NCBI RefSeq assembly: GCF_963678635.1
Contig: NC_087064.1
Location: forward strand, 38,680,532-38,744,531
Length of the DNA: 64,000 bases
Origin: Symsagittifera roscoffensis
Taxonomy: Eukaryota; Xenacoelomorpha; Acoela; Convolutidae
Direction: 5' to 3'
In this document: positions 49,905-59,398 of the stretch, one piece after another
How the letters are laid out: every line of letters begins with the position of its first letter
Numbering within the stretch: position 1 is the first letter of the stretch
Notes under the pieces: model-generated
What the model saw: the letters and a program-made list of their open reading frames with translations, nothing else
Told to the model about the DNA's origin: nothing
The model's database searches: none
Made by a program: the position numbers and the translations under genes

Positions 49905-50549
49905 AACGGAAATAGAAATGTTACTCGAATATGACATGATAGAAGCCTCGAAGTCGCCTTGGGCTTGTGGGGTTGTTATAGCCAAAAAGAAAGAGGGCAG
50001 CTTAGGTTTTGTTGCGACTTTCGTTACCTGAACTAAGTGACAAAAAAAGATGCAAACCCGATACCGCGAATAGATGAGAGCCTCTTGAAACTTGGCGACG
50101 CCAAGTTCTTCAACACACTGGACTTGGTTTCTGCCTTCTGGCAGGTCTCTCTGCGGAAGAAGGACAGAGAAAAGACCGGATTCGCATGTGAATTGGAGTT
50201 GTACCAGCGGAAGAGGATGCCCTTTGGCTCGTGCAACGCCACGGCGACCTTTCAAAGACTGATAGCTCAGGTTTTGACCAGAGTAGCGAGGAAGTACGGG
50301 AATCTTGTGCGCTGTGGTACGTGGATGACGTGGTGATAGCAACACCCACCTTGGCAGAGCACCTTGATCGACACGATGATGTCTTCTGGCATGAAAAGAG
50401 CAGGCTTGAAATGCAAACCATCGAAATATGAAATCCATAGGGTTTCAATCAAGTACCTGGGAAGAATGGTGGACAGGCATGGCGTAACGCCGGACTCGGA
50501 AGCCGTGGAGGCCGTGTTGACGCGGAAGGCCCCCAGAACGGACACATAA
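49905..50549 (+). pseudogene. Gypsy-type reverse transcriptase
   Basis: RT blocks are readable in order: IEASKSPWACGVVIAKKK near 49,940-50,000; FFNTLDLVSAFWQVSLRK near 50,110; RMPFGSCNATATFQRLI near 50,213-50,263; the catalytic YVDD at 50,318-50,329; and IKYLGRMVDRHGV near 50,450. YVDD lies in a different frame from the blocks on either side, so two compensating frameshifts flank it within about 80 bp. A stop follows the RYLN block near 50,031. The catalytic residues themselves are intact. RT copies element RNA into DNA. Confidence 0.92.
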
Positions 50550-50552
50550 ATC

Positions 50553-51458
50553 ATGAGCTTTCTGGGCTTTGCCAATTATTACCGTGAGTTCATAAAAGGA
50601 TACGCGGACAAGTTGTACCCCATGCAAAAACTGATGAGCAACAAAGGAAAGAAGTTCGAATGGAACGAAGAAGCCCAAGCTGCCTTCGAGAACATAAAGC
50701 GGGAACTGTGCAAAGCGTCAGTGCTATGCATGCCTGCAGAGAAGGGCTTGTATGTTCTGGACACATATGCATCAGTAGTAGCCATCTCAGGAATACTGCA
50801 TCAGGAGCAGGAGTGGAATGGGAGAACATTTCTCCATCCCATTGCATATGGCAGTAAAGTGTTAAGTGACTTTGAAATGAAGTATGGTGCACCTAAGGCA
50901 GAAATGTTTGTAGTGGTCACATTCGTGGAGAAATACCGCGCATACTTAGGGAGCGCTCCCTTTAAGCTACGCGTGGACAAAAGGGCGTTGTCCTGGTTGA
51001 AGAAGAACTCGATAGACCAGAGTTATATTGGTCGGTGGAGGTTCAGGTTAGACGGCTACCACATGATAATCGAGCACAAGATGCGCGACAAACACCAAAA
51101 TGCTGACAGCCTCATTAAGAAGACTGAGTTTTATGAAAGACTAGAACAGAAACAAGCCAATCGGGCGGAAATCAAGGAGGAAGGGTTCTCAGTTCTGAAC
51201 AAAAAAAGTTATGAGGCGCTTCCCTTGACGAGATGGTTGCAAAAATCTGGACATCCAATTCCGGGACACTACGAGTTACCGGTGGAAAAGGCAGCAGAAA
51301 AAAAGATCTTATCAAAGAAGGTCCCGATGCCTTTGGATCTGTTGCTACGTTCGAACCTGGTCCAACAGGAACTCTCTCGTATGAACATAAACAGCCTCTC
51401 ATTGCTGGATAAAACGGTGCAGGTCACTCCGCAAGTGATGCGGATACTGGGTGAATAA
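50553..51458 (+). pseudogene. RT thumb/connection and RNase H domain
   Basis: This 301-codon frame is the longest intact piece of pol. It opens with FLGFANYYREFIKGYADKL, the hallmark end of a gypsy RT. RNase H follows, with VLDTYASVVAISGILHQEQ, then SDFEMKYGAPKAEMFVVV, LRVDKRALSWL and HQNADSLIKK. The Asp, Glu, Asp and final Asp positions of an RNase H active site can be matched. RNase H removes the RNA strand during reverse transcription. The last ~110 codons form a spacer. A TAA ends the frame at 51,456. Confidence 0.9.
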
Positions 51459-52459
51459 TTGAAGAGAGAAGTTACGAGAGATGACCACGAGTGGGCAGCA
51501 GCCATGGTATCGCTAACAGTCAGTGAGAAAGTAGAGAAAAAGCCATCAAGACTTCAACACAAGGAAAAGGAAATGGATTGTAGGACGATAGTTCAGCAAC
51601 TAGTATCCTCGATTTCCCAAAACGTCTTGACGAGTACATCATACAAACGAAAAAAAAACAAGTGAAAGGGACACAAAGGAAAACCGTTACCTTTGAGGAT
51701 CAGGATCAGAAAGGCGAAGAAGTTGAACAAAACCTGGGGTAAGAAAATTTGTCCGGGGAGAATGGCGTTGAAGAGAACAGGCGAGTTAATCAACAAGACC
51801 GACAAGAAAGTTTGTCCGGGGAGTCAGGTGTAGAAAAAATGTTCAAGGTGGGAAACAAGACCTGGAGGATAAAATTTTGTCCGGAGAGTTCGGATGGATA
51901 AGCAGAGCGCATAAAACTGATCCCGAAGAAGAAACATGCTCAGTGACAGATATTTCTGTTGATGACAACTCGAGGAATTCAGGAATTGACACTTACTCAG
52001 ACAGGAACTCGAGCAGAGGATCGGAATTGTCAGAGCTAGCGATCCACACGTTACTAGTGGAGACTCGCGCAAAGACCTTGACAGAGAGGTATATCAAGAC
52101 CCTGACATTGATCGCTACCTGCTACCCAGCGAAACAGTCTTTGACAACGCAGCCGTTGATCTAGAAAAAATAGCAGTATCGAAACGATCGATGAGTTTGT
52201 TGCCGCAGAAAGAAGTAGTCAGGACTGATCTTCAACCGTTCAGACAAGAAACACAGCCGTTGGCGAAGATTTGGTGCGTGAAGATGGAAGATGACACACA
52301 TCAGCTCGATGAAATGAATAGTCAATTGAGGGTCATGAAGACATACTTGAAGGCGAGATACATACTCTCGGACCTAGTAAGAGCGCAAAGAAATGACCGC
52401 ATGACGAGAAACTTGAAAAGGTGGATCGAAAATGAAGCACCAAACGAAGACGGTACTTC
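51459..52459 (+). pseudogene. pol spacer with repeated LSGE segments
   Basis: This spacer between RNase H and integrase is broken into frames 51,459-51,665, 51,877-52,164 and 52,191-52,487. It contains three copies of a TTTGTCCGGGGAG motif (about 51,748, 51,811 and 51,877; the last reads CCGGAGAG), each encoding LSGE. A fourth copy lies at 54,312 near the polyprotein end. The acidic, Ser-rich stretch after it (TDPEEETCSVTDISVDD) looks disordered. No domain is recognised. Confidence 0.6.
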
Positions 52460-53439
52460 ATGCAAAAAGAGGGAAGGTTATATCTGAACAAGGACGGGAT
52501 TGTGGCTTGTAAGAGAAGAGAAGAAGACAAAGTCCTGTACAAATATAACAAATATAACGCAATAGTATTGCCACAACTCTATCAGACAGAATTTCTATTC
52601 AGGTCGCTTGATCAGATGCGCCATCAGGGAATTGACAAATTATACCGGAGGATTCTGAAGCACTTTGAATGGCCTGGAATGAAGAAGGCATGCGAGAAGT
52701 GGGTAACAGCATGTCTGTCATGTCACATGTCTTTGCAGTCGATCGAGTCATTTGAATTCAACGAGGTGGTGCAGATTGACCACCAGAAAAGATTCTTGAC
52801 AGACAGCGGCTATAATCAGGTCCTGGTCATGATAGATCACTTCACGAAGTATGCAGAGGCAGTGCCCTGCGTAACTGCCTCAGCGGAAGAGACGTGCGAC
52901 CACCTGATCAATACGTGGATAGCGAGACATGGTTGTCCGATGACGTTTCAATCGGATAACAGAAAAGCTTTCGAGAGAAAACTTATGGAAGATCTCATGA
53001 GACGCACACAGGTGGCCCAAGCTCACTCCACGACATACCATCTCCAGACGAATGACTTAGTGGAGAGGCAAAATCGGACGTTGGTGTCGATGCTGAGGGT
53101 ATATTGTTCCAGGTACATGACCGATTGGGACAGATACTTTCCACATTCGATGGGAGCTTACAACAGCACGCAACACTCCACAACCGGGTTAGTCCACACA
53201 TGATGTTAACTGGACACAAGAAGTCTTTGCCCTTGACTTTCTTTTACCCAGAGTATGAGGGGAAGAAAACATCACCGCAAGTCTACGTAAGGGATGTGAT
53301 TAGACGTCAACAACAACAACTAAACGACTTATGTAGACGGAATACTCAGCAGGCACAGGCAAGGCAAAGGAAAATATTCGATAAAAAAGCAGTTGGTGCA
53401 AAAGCTTACTCGGTGGGAGACTACGTATGGGTATTTTAA
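52460..53439 (+). pseudogene. DD35E integrase
   Basis: The zinc-binding region reads MRHQGIDKLYRRILKHFEWP followed by CLSCH. The usual first His of the HHCC finger seems replaced by Leu in SLDQMRHQG. The core has Asp in VVQIDHQK, Asp in FQSDNRK and Glu in DLVERQNRTL, with exactly 35 residues between the second Asp and the Glu (DD35E). After a frame change near 53,200 the C-terminal part reads RQRKIFDKKA and GDYVWVF, then TAA at 53,437. Integrase inserts the element DNA. Chromosomal targeting cannot be read from the sequence. Confidence 0.9.
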
Positions 53440-54356
53440 TACGTTATACCACCGAAAGGAACGAAAAAGCTCCTAAGAAAGTGGAGGGGACCCTTCATGA
53501 TTACGGAAGTACACCAGGAGGGACAATTTTATAGACTGAGTACCGGCCGAGCCGCTCACTACGAGAACATTAAGCCACATAATTCATCGACAGAAGACTG
53601 GTGTATACCTGCAGACATGGAGGAAGGGGATTATCTGATGATGGACCCTGCCTGCGAGGTCAATGAGAAGAGCACCAGGGGAAAGAATGATGTGAATGAG
53701 GTCATAGAGGAAGGATCAAGTCCGACACTGGACCTGGATCCCAATGAGATGATTGAAGCAAATGAAGACACCCTAACCTACGCAGAAGAGGACTGGTAAG
53801 ACCCCGATTAGATGGAGATCCCCAAGAATTTGGAACCAGACGTTCCATTTACGATACAGACACGAAAGAGTGACAGGACAAGACTTACGAAGAAGTACAA
53901 CCCTCACGGAGATGACTTCGTAGTGGACAGAATAGATCTGAAGAAGATAGAGGAAGAATTGGTGGGTCTAAAAGGAATAACCGTGTCACAAGACACAGAC
54001 ATAGTCGACGACCGCGACGAGGATTGGATCAATGACCAGTCTAAGCCCGATGTAGAATTCGACGACGAGCAACAGCAATCGTACGAACAAGACTTGACGA
54101 ATCTGCATGTCTTGGACTGGCGGAACGACATGACGTCGGACCCAAAGGAGACCAGTGTCACGATTCAAGATGTAGACCGTGAGAGCATGAGATAAAAAAA
54201 AACGAAAAGGATGATCCTTTCTGGGCCGCCCAGGAAGGGCAATTACTCATTGCTGCATCCAACCTCGAAATAAAATCCGGTATGCGATCGACGGGGACGT
54301 TGATGGATATTTTTGTCCGGGGAGTGGGGGTAGGACTTAACCACACTAAAAAATAA
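53440..54356 (+). pseudogene. Integrase GPF module and acidic pol C-terminal tail
   Basis: The frame continues after the stop with KLLRKWRGPFMITEVHQEGQ, a GPY/F-type module typical of gypsy integrase C-termini. A very acidic tail of about 250 codons follows (53,560-54,195), including AEEDW, DDRDEDW and DDEQQQSYEQDL. It is interrupted by TAA at 53,797 and TAG at 53,809. After a frameshift near 54,200 the sequence stays open (DDPFWAAQEGQLLIAASNLE, then DIFVRGVGVGL) to TAA 54,354. I recognise no chromodomain. The long acidic tail is unusual in length and of unknown role. Confidence 0.75.
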
Positions 54357-54446
54357 AAAATAAAAAATTAGGAATAGCAAGGGAGACAGGTGATCTAGAA
54401 GCAGAAATAGGCAAGGACCCTAAGAAGACGGACATAGGGAGAGTAG

Positions 54447-54869
54447 TTAGTAGTTGAGTCTTACTTTAACTTGCCGAATGAGTACTCAAGTGACATAGTA
54501 TTGACAGATAGCGATTTTATACTTCCTAATAGAACATGTGCGATAGCGATCACAGAGGATATGAGTTTTAGGACAGCCTTAGCAGCAGATTTTAAGACAG
54601 AATAGAAAAACATAGAATTCCTTTGGAAGCAAAGATCAGGAATAGGAGGCATAGCAGCCTTGCCTCCGGCGGATTCGCAGATACCAGTAAAGTATTTATG
54701 CTTCTTGGTGACGAATGCGACGGAGAAGCGGCATGTGGACCCGGAAAACTTGGTCTTGTCCTTGACGAGACTGAGAGACTTCCTTGTGGAAAGAGAAGTG
54801 AAGGAGCTTTCGCTTCCAGTGTACATCCGAACTGAGGACGACTACATCCACGGGAGCTATATGCACTGA
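54447..54869 (+). pseudogene. Macro-domain-like ORF (TARG1/OARD1 type), degenerate
   Basis: One frame from 54,447 to TGA 54,867 is interrupted by a single TAG at 54,603. Its block order matches small macro domains of the TARG1/OARD1 and Poa1 kind. These blocks are ILPNRTCAIAITEDMSFRTA (where such proteins have a DaLaHCVSxDxxMGxGIA segment), LWKQRSGIGGIAALP, KYLCFLVTNATEKR, LSLTRLRDFL and VKELSLPVYI. These enzymes bind ADP-ribose and remove it from proteins or phosphates. The glycine-rich phosphate loop (IGCGLD in active members) is replaced by IRTEDD, so even before the stop the copy may have lacked activity. It begins 90 bp after the pol stop, in the same frame as the pol end, so it may have been a fused or downstream ORF. 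No ATG precedes the domain start. An alternative is an unrelated accessory ORF. Confidence 0.55.
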
Positions 54870-55318
54870 TACACGTAATATTTTCTGATACTATTATACA
54901 AGTATACTTTCATAAGAAATATTATTTGAGTATAGGCCAAGTTTAGGTTGCATGCAGGAGGTGTCATACTATGAGTGTTGTGTGTGATATGTTGTGTGTT
55001 GTGTGTTATGTTATTAAGAACCTAGGTACGAAGGGATTAGTGACCATGATTGATTAAATAACGATCTTAGGAGTAGATCCAAAGTTTGGACTGTCCATTC
55101 TTAGGTCTAATTCCAAGATTTTTAGCTATAAATTGATTTTAATATTTTTTAAGATCAAAATCATTTTATCTAACTGTTTTAAATCAATTTTAATACAAAA
55201 TTAGAGTAACGTTGACAATTGTGATACTCATGACCTCTTTTCTAGATCCTGATTGATCATTTAATTATTCATCAGCTTTCAACTGAGCAAACTGATAATC
55301 AAGACCGAATCTAACGAA
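54870..55318. other. AT-rich spacer between the macro-like and SGNH-like ORFs
   Basis: About 450 bp without an open frame. It contains a GT-rich stretch (TGTTGTGTGTGATATG, about 54,977-55,016) and long AT tracts. It could be an intergenic leader for the next ORF, an internal promoter, or the boundary between two elements. I searched by eye for a matching copy at 45-46 kb or 61-62 kb that would make it an LTR and found none. Confidence 0.5.
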
Positions 55319-57353
55319 ATGGACAACTTCGATTTGAATGAACTGATGGAGCTAGCGGAGGCGTATGTAGGACCGATGATAGACACGATCTATCAACGGC
55401 GGATGGATCAAGATTTCGCTCTGGAGGACCCAGAGGTAGTCATGTTGCTGGTCGTCTTAATAAACATCTTAGGGCATGATAACCGTGGGGACCGCCCCGC
55501 GGAAATCTTATTGATGGCCGCCCATCGGTAGGACGAGGAGTACTAGACCGCCCAAACTTGAGGGCAATGAGTTGGAGAAACGGGGCTCTCTCAGGAAATG
55601 ACTTGGCGGACGAGCCTGGTTTGGGAAGTTCCAGGACCTACCAACCAGGTGAGATGCCTCTGCCGACCAAGGCTAGGCCTGGACTGAGAAGAATGCATCA
55701 AGTGATGAACAGCGAGGTTGCCTCGTCTAGTTCAGAACTGAGAGCAGCTGTGCCACCAAAGAGGGCGAGATTAGAAGAAGAAGTTCAGACGAATGAAACG
55801 ATTCAGGATCTGAACGGTACGATGCAAGAATTTGAAAAGACAAGAAGGGAGCCAGATCAAGTGACTTAGACTATGCTCAGTGTAGAAGAAGACAGATATA
55901 TATGGTAGAGAATGTTTGAAGATTGTAACAAGAAGCAGAGTGAAGAAATAGAACGCTTGAGGCGAGAATACGAAAAGCGATCGAAACGGCTGGCGTTGAC
56001 GACAGCAGTAGAAAAAGCGATACCTGCAACGAATGTTCCTCGTGGGCAGTCCCCGATGGAGCTCCTAACGCCTCGCGAACTAAGTAAAACGACGGAGTTG
56101 CGACCCTCGACTACGGCAGGAAGAGTGACGATCCCGGACCCAATTGATACCTAGATGACCCAGTCCTGGAGGAGACAGTGCGGAAGTTGATAGAAACATC
56201 TGGATGAATTGTCGCTAATTGATGTGCGCCATGTTCCGGTGTGACTCCACCCTATGGAAGAATCGACGACACGGGCAGAGTGGAGCTCTCCCAAGAAACT
56301 ATGAAGAAAATGGGAGCTGACAGTGTCACGTTACCAGCAAAGATCTCTGGAGCCCCGGAAAAAAACAGAAATGCCGATGAAAAAAGTGTCCCGAGTGTTT
56401 GATGTGCAAAAGAACAACCAGGTGAAGAGTAACTTTACAGGAGTTCCGGATGCGGATCCGCGAGCCTGCTTTAATCGATCGACTTGGAGTCCGGAGATAA
56501 ATATGCGACAACCGCCGCTCGGGACATCACATTTGAAACTGGGTGAAAGTTTGGTGAGAGTTCTCCAAAACCTGAAGACCTCTTGGATCACCACGGTGAT
56601 GGCCTTTGGAGGTGCCACGATAGCCCAGCTATATCAAATGGTGGAGCTAATGAACCAAGGAAGGATCCCTAACATAATGGTCCTAATAGGGACAAACAAT
56701 GTGTCCAGAGGTTCGGATGAGGAAGAGGCACAGTGGGAATCGATGATGGTGTGCCTATTCACTACTCTCTGTCAGAAGTTCAAGTGTGCGGTACTGACAG
56801 TCTGCATCGTACCGATGAGCATGAGAACGCTGACATCGGCAGGAAGGAGGCATAACGAAGGAGTTATCAGGTGGAACAACATAATGAGAAATCTGGCGAG
56901 TCGTAATGCTGGACGGATGATCCTCATGGATATTGAACACGAGCTCAGAGCTATGGATCAGGCCAGACTCACCGCCGATGGAACCGAGTCTTCCAGGAGC
57001 GACTGGATGAACTGGAGGTCGAGCTCTTTGACACGGGAGTACTGAAGAAGAAGGAAACTACGAATGCACTCACAACCTTCGTGCCCCCCAATCTAGAAAC
57101 ACATCTGGGAGAAAAGCTCCAGCGATCCAGAGCAAAGAACGGACGTACTGGACCGACTGGGAGAAACGCCAGTAAGAAGAACTATTCATCCACGACGAAG
57201 ATTAGGACCTATCAACCCGACTGCGGAGACAACAGGTACCTCGAGATCGGAAACGAGATCGGAAACTACGAGTACCAGCCGAGAAGAACAACGACCAGAC
57301 AGAAGCTCTTTGATGTGGTCGAGGCTCATACCTTCCCCCTGGCATGTCTATAA
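55319..57353 (+). pseudogene. Retroelement-associated ORF with SGNH/GDSL-hydrolase-like domain
   Basis: The likely start is ATG 55,319 in a good context (AACGAAATGG). About 70 codons (MDNFDLNELMELAEAYVG...) run in one frame, then after a shift near 55,500 the next frame carries the rest, with stops near 55,867, 55,905 and 56,152. A charged coiled-coil segment lies near 55,912-55,990 (KKQSEEIERLRREYEKR). The SGNH-like core spans 56,500-57,000: GTSHL at 56,521 (nucleophile-Ser block), AFGGATIAQL (Gly block), IGTNN at 56,689 (Asn block) and TADG near 56,971 (Asp of the Asp-x-x-His block). The expected His is lost in an apparent small deletion plus frameshift. The C-terminus continues in another frame (RVFQERLDELEVELFDTGVL) to 57,353. 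SGNH enzymes are esterases or lipases, and esterase-like domains occur in some retroelements. Substrate unknown. Confidence 0.7.
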
Positions 57354-57550
57354 ACAGGACCTGACGTAATTGAACCTTCAGACGGTAAGATTGCGGCCAA
57401 TGCCATAAGGATGCTGAAAGGAGCGAGGCTCTCCGTCAACGGACTGTAGTCAATCGCAGGTGTGGACTGGTTCATAGCGCTGGCATTAACTTCAGCTCCA
57501 CGACCGCCTTAAGATTTGCCAATTTAGAGGGACTGCCCTCAAACAACACA
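57354..57550 (+). other. Short interval between ORFs, fragmentary coding traces
   Basis: Short readable pieces (EPSDGKIAANAIRMLKGARL, then SIAGVDWFIALALTSAP) with stops and shifts suggest this is not a true spacer but the broken 5' part of the next ORF or the 3' part of the previous one. No regulatory signal is evident. Confidence 0.4.
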
Positions 57551-58225
57551 ATGGGTCCAGTAAATGCAAGACCTTTGCAGGACGTGAAAATGAATCATGG
57601 TGAAGAAAATCGAGAAGAAAGACCCGGAAGATTCTTGACAACGAGGGCACCAATAGGACAACATGTGAAAGTGTTCAAGCAAGCACGAGCACCCCCATCT
57701 CACGTGAAAGAAAGAGCGTACCCGAGACAGGTGACTCAAGAAAGCGATGTTCAGAGATATGGTGGGATGAAGATGATTAGGAAGGACGAGACTATCTTTG
57801 CGGCGTACGATAAAAATGGAAATGAGAAAAGCAAAGATTTTGATAGTCGCGAACTCAAGCTTCGCGCATACCTCCAAGTCTCTGTTTTGGCCTGACATTA
57901 TAATGAGCGGGATGCAATTTGAACGGGAAAAAATATGGACAGAGTTGCCTTCATGGAAGAGGTCTGGGCGGTAGTTCAGAGCTACGGGACTTAGTCTATG
58001 CTGGAAACAGGTCTCCACAGACCACTAATGCGGGAAATACTTGAAAAACTCGACGAGTGTGAAGGGAGATTGAGCAAGTTATTGAATGACTCAGCCAATG
58101 ACGAAAAAGAGGCAAATTCTCCTATAAAGGCAACACCGCAAGAAGGCAAACCGTATCGATTGATGAACCCGCTGGTGGATACATGGAGACGGTGGAATAC
58201 AGAAACTCGGCTAGAGGATACTTAA
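57551..58225 (+). pseudogene. Unrecognised accessory ORF, 5' part
   Basis: Open frames 57,551-57,895 and 57,998-58,225 lie in the same frame, separated by stops at 57,893 and in the ~100 bp between. The first is basic and polar (APPSHVKERAYPRQVTQESD). The second is helix-prone (REILEKLDECEGRLSKLLND). No domain recognised. Same strand, similar composition and similar degree of decay as the flanking ORFs point to one mobile element. Confidence 0.45.
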
Positions 58226-59398
58226 CTGCTCTAGAAAAGAAAAGTGCTATGGAAGGTTACTTAGAGACGATGATACAAGGCACAACCATGAAGCAGAAGG
58301 CATACGGAACTCTGGTCTCTTCTGAGATGCACGCGAAAGCGATGGACTAGTTGGTAAGCCTACCATGGAGAGCGGTAGTGTTACGGCACTTCAAAGAAGA
58401 AATGAGAACCACCGCGAATATACACGCTTTGATAGCAATACCCTATGCGAGATCAAAATTGCAACTCAGGCTCGCTTGATGCATGACTGGGCTGATACGG
58501 GGAGAATACGACTCAGAAGATAGAAAAAGATCGAAGGGAGAAAGATATTCCTAGTGACGAGCATGAGAGATCTATTGATCCAAGAAGGAGCGACAGTAGC
58601 GTGCGCAAAGCGGAGAGACGCTCTCTGTTTCATTCGATTCATGCTGGAATAAATATCAGTTCAAGATGCTAAAGGAAGGCGATGAACGAGCAAAAGCCTT
58701 GCTCTTAATAGCACTTTTGGACTTCCATCAAAGTAAACCAATGCGAGTGAACTTGATGGAACCTGTAGAACTGGAGCCAATGAAGAAGATTGACGAAATA
58801 AGGAGATTCTCTAAAAAGGAGATGAGGCTCACAAAAGAATCTATGGAAGCACTGCCGAAATCCTATGAATACTGTGGACCGATCAGGAAGAAATCGTACA
58901 ATTACGTATCCGGAATCGTAGGGATGGCGTACAATCCTTTCATAAATGAAGACACACGCGATTGCTTCTTTGATTACGATCAAGCTGCGTTGCTAAGATT
59001 CTGGACGTCAAGAATTGCAACGATAAGAAGCGCTGCTCATCAAAAGACTATGCTGGGACTTGTGTTGGAAGAAAAAGTGATTGCAACTTAAGTGCCAAAA
59101 TCTGACAACCGAGTAGATTTTGGACAGAGATTCTCGGACGAACTGCTAAAAACGAGTCTAATGGTGGTGTGGGAACTGATGAAACCATCATGGTGTCCGA
59201 GTCCTAACGGTGATTCGATCTTGCGTGCGACACTGGATATGCAGAGGGAATTGAATTCAGACTGTAAATTGCGTGACTTGAACATCATTTAGAATTTGAT
59301 GACGACAGCCTCTAAGAGCAACGGAGAAGACAAAGTGGAGTTGCCTGGCTGGGGAACAGAGGACTGGGTTAAACCTGGTAGCTGTCTGGCGAAAATCT
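58226..59398 (+). pseudogene. Unrecognised accessory ORF, middle part
   Basis: From about 58,240 readable pieces occur in changing frames (a METMIQGTTMKQKAYG-like start, then AVVLRHFKEEMRTTANIHAL). The longest frame is 58,666-59,091 (141 codons), followed in frame by 59,092-59,292 after one TAA. It contains DERAKALLLIALLDFH, KKEMRLTKESMEALPKSYEY, and DYDQAALLRFWTSRIATIRS. The protein is globular-looking, Met- and Arg-rich, without transmembrane segments or a catalytic motif I can name. It does not resemble a retroviral envelope. Confidence 0.45.

Larger units (their letters stand above)
46187..54356 (+). mobile_element. Decayed Ty3/gypsy-type gag-pol retroelement
   Basis: A continuous plus-strand series holds gag with two CCHC knuckles, aspartic protease, reverse transcriptase, RNase H and integrase. 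The order PR-RT-RH-IN defines the Ty3/gypsy arrangement as against Ty1/copia. The reading frame changes at least six times and contains many in-frame stops, so this copy cannot make a polyprotein. Conserved blocks are nevertheless easily read, suggesting moderate age. I chose 46,187 because it is the first in-frame ATG. The upstream open frame starts only at a GTG. The polyprotein reads to TAA at 54,354-54,356 after a last frameshift near 54,200. No LTR pair, primer-binding site or target-site duplication could be identified. Confidence 0.9.
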
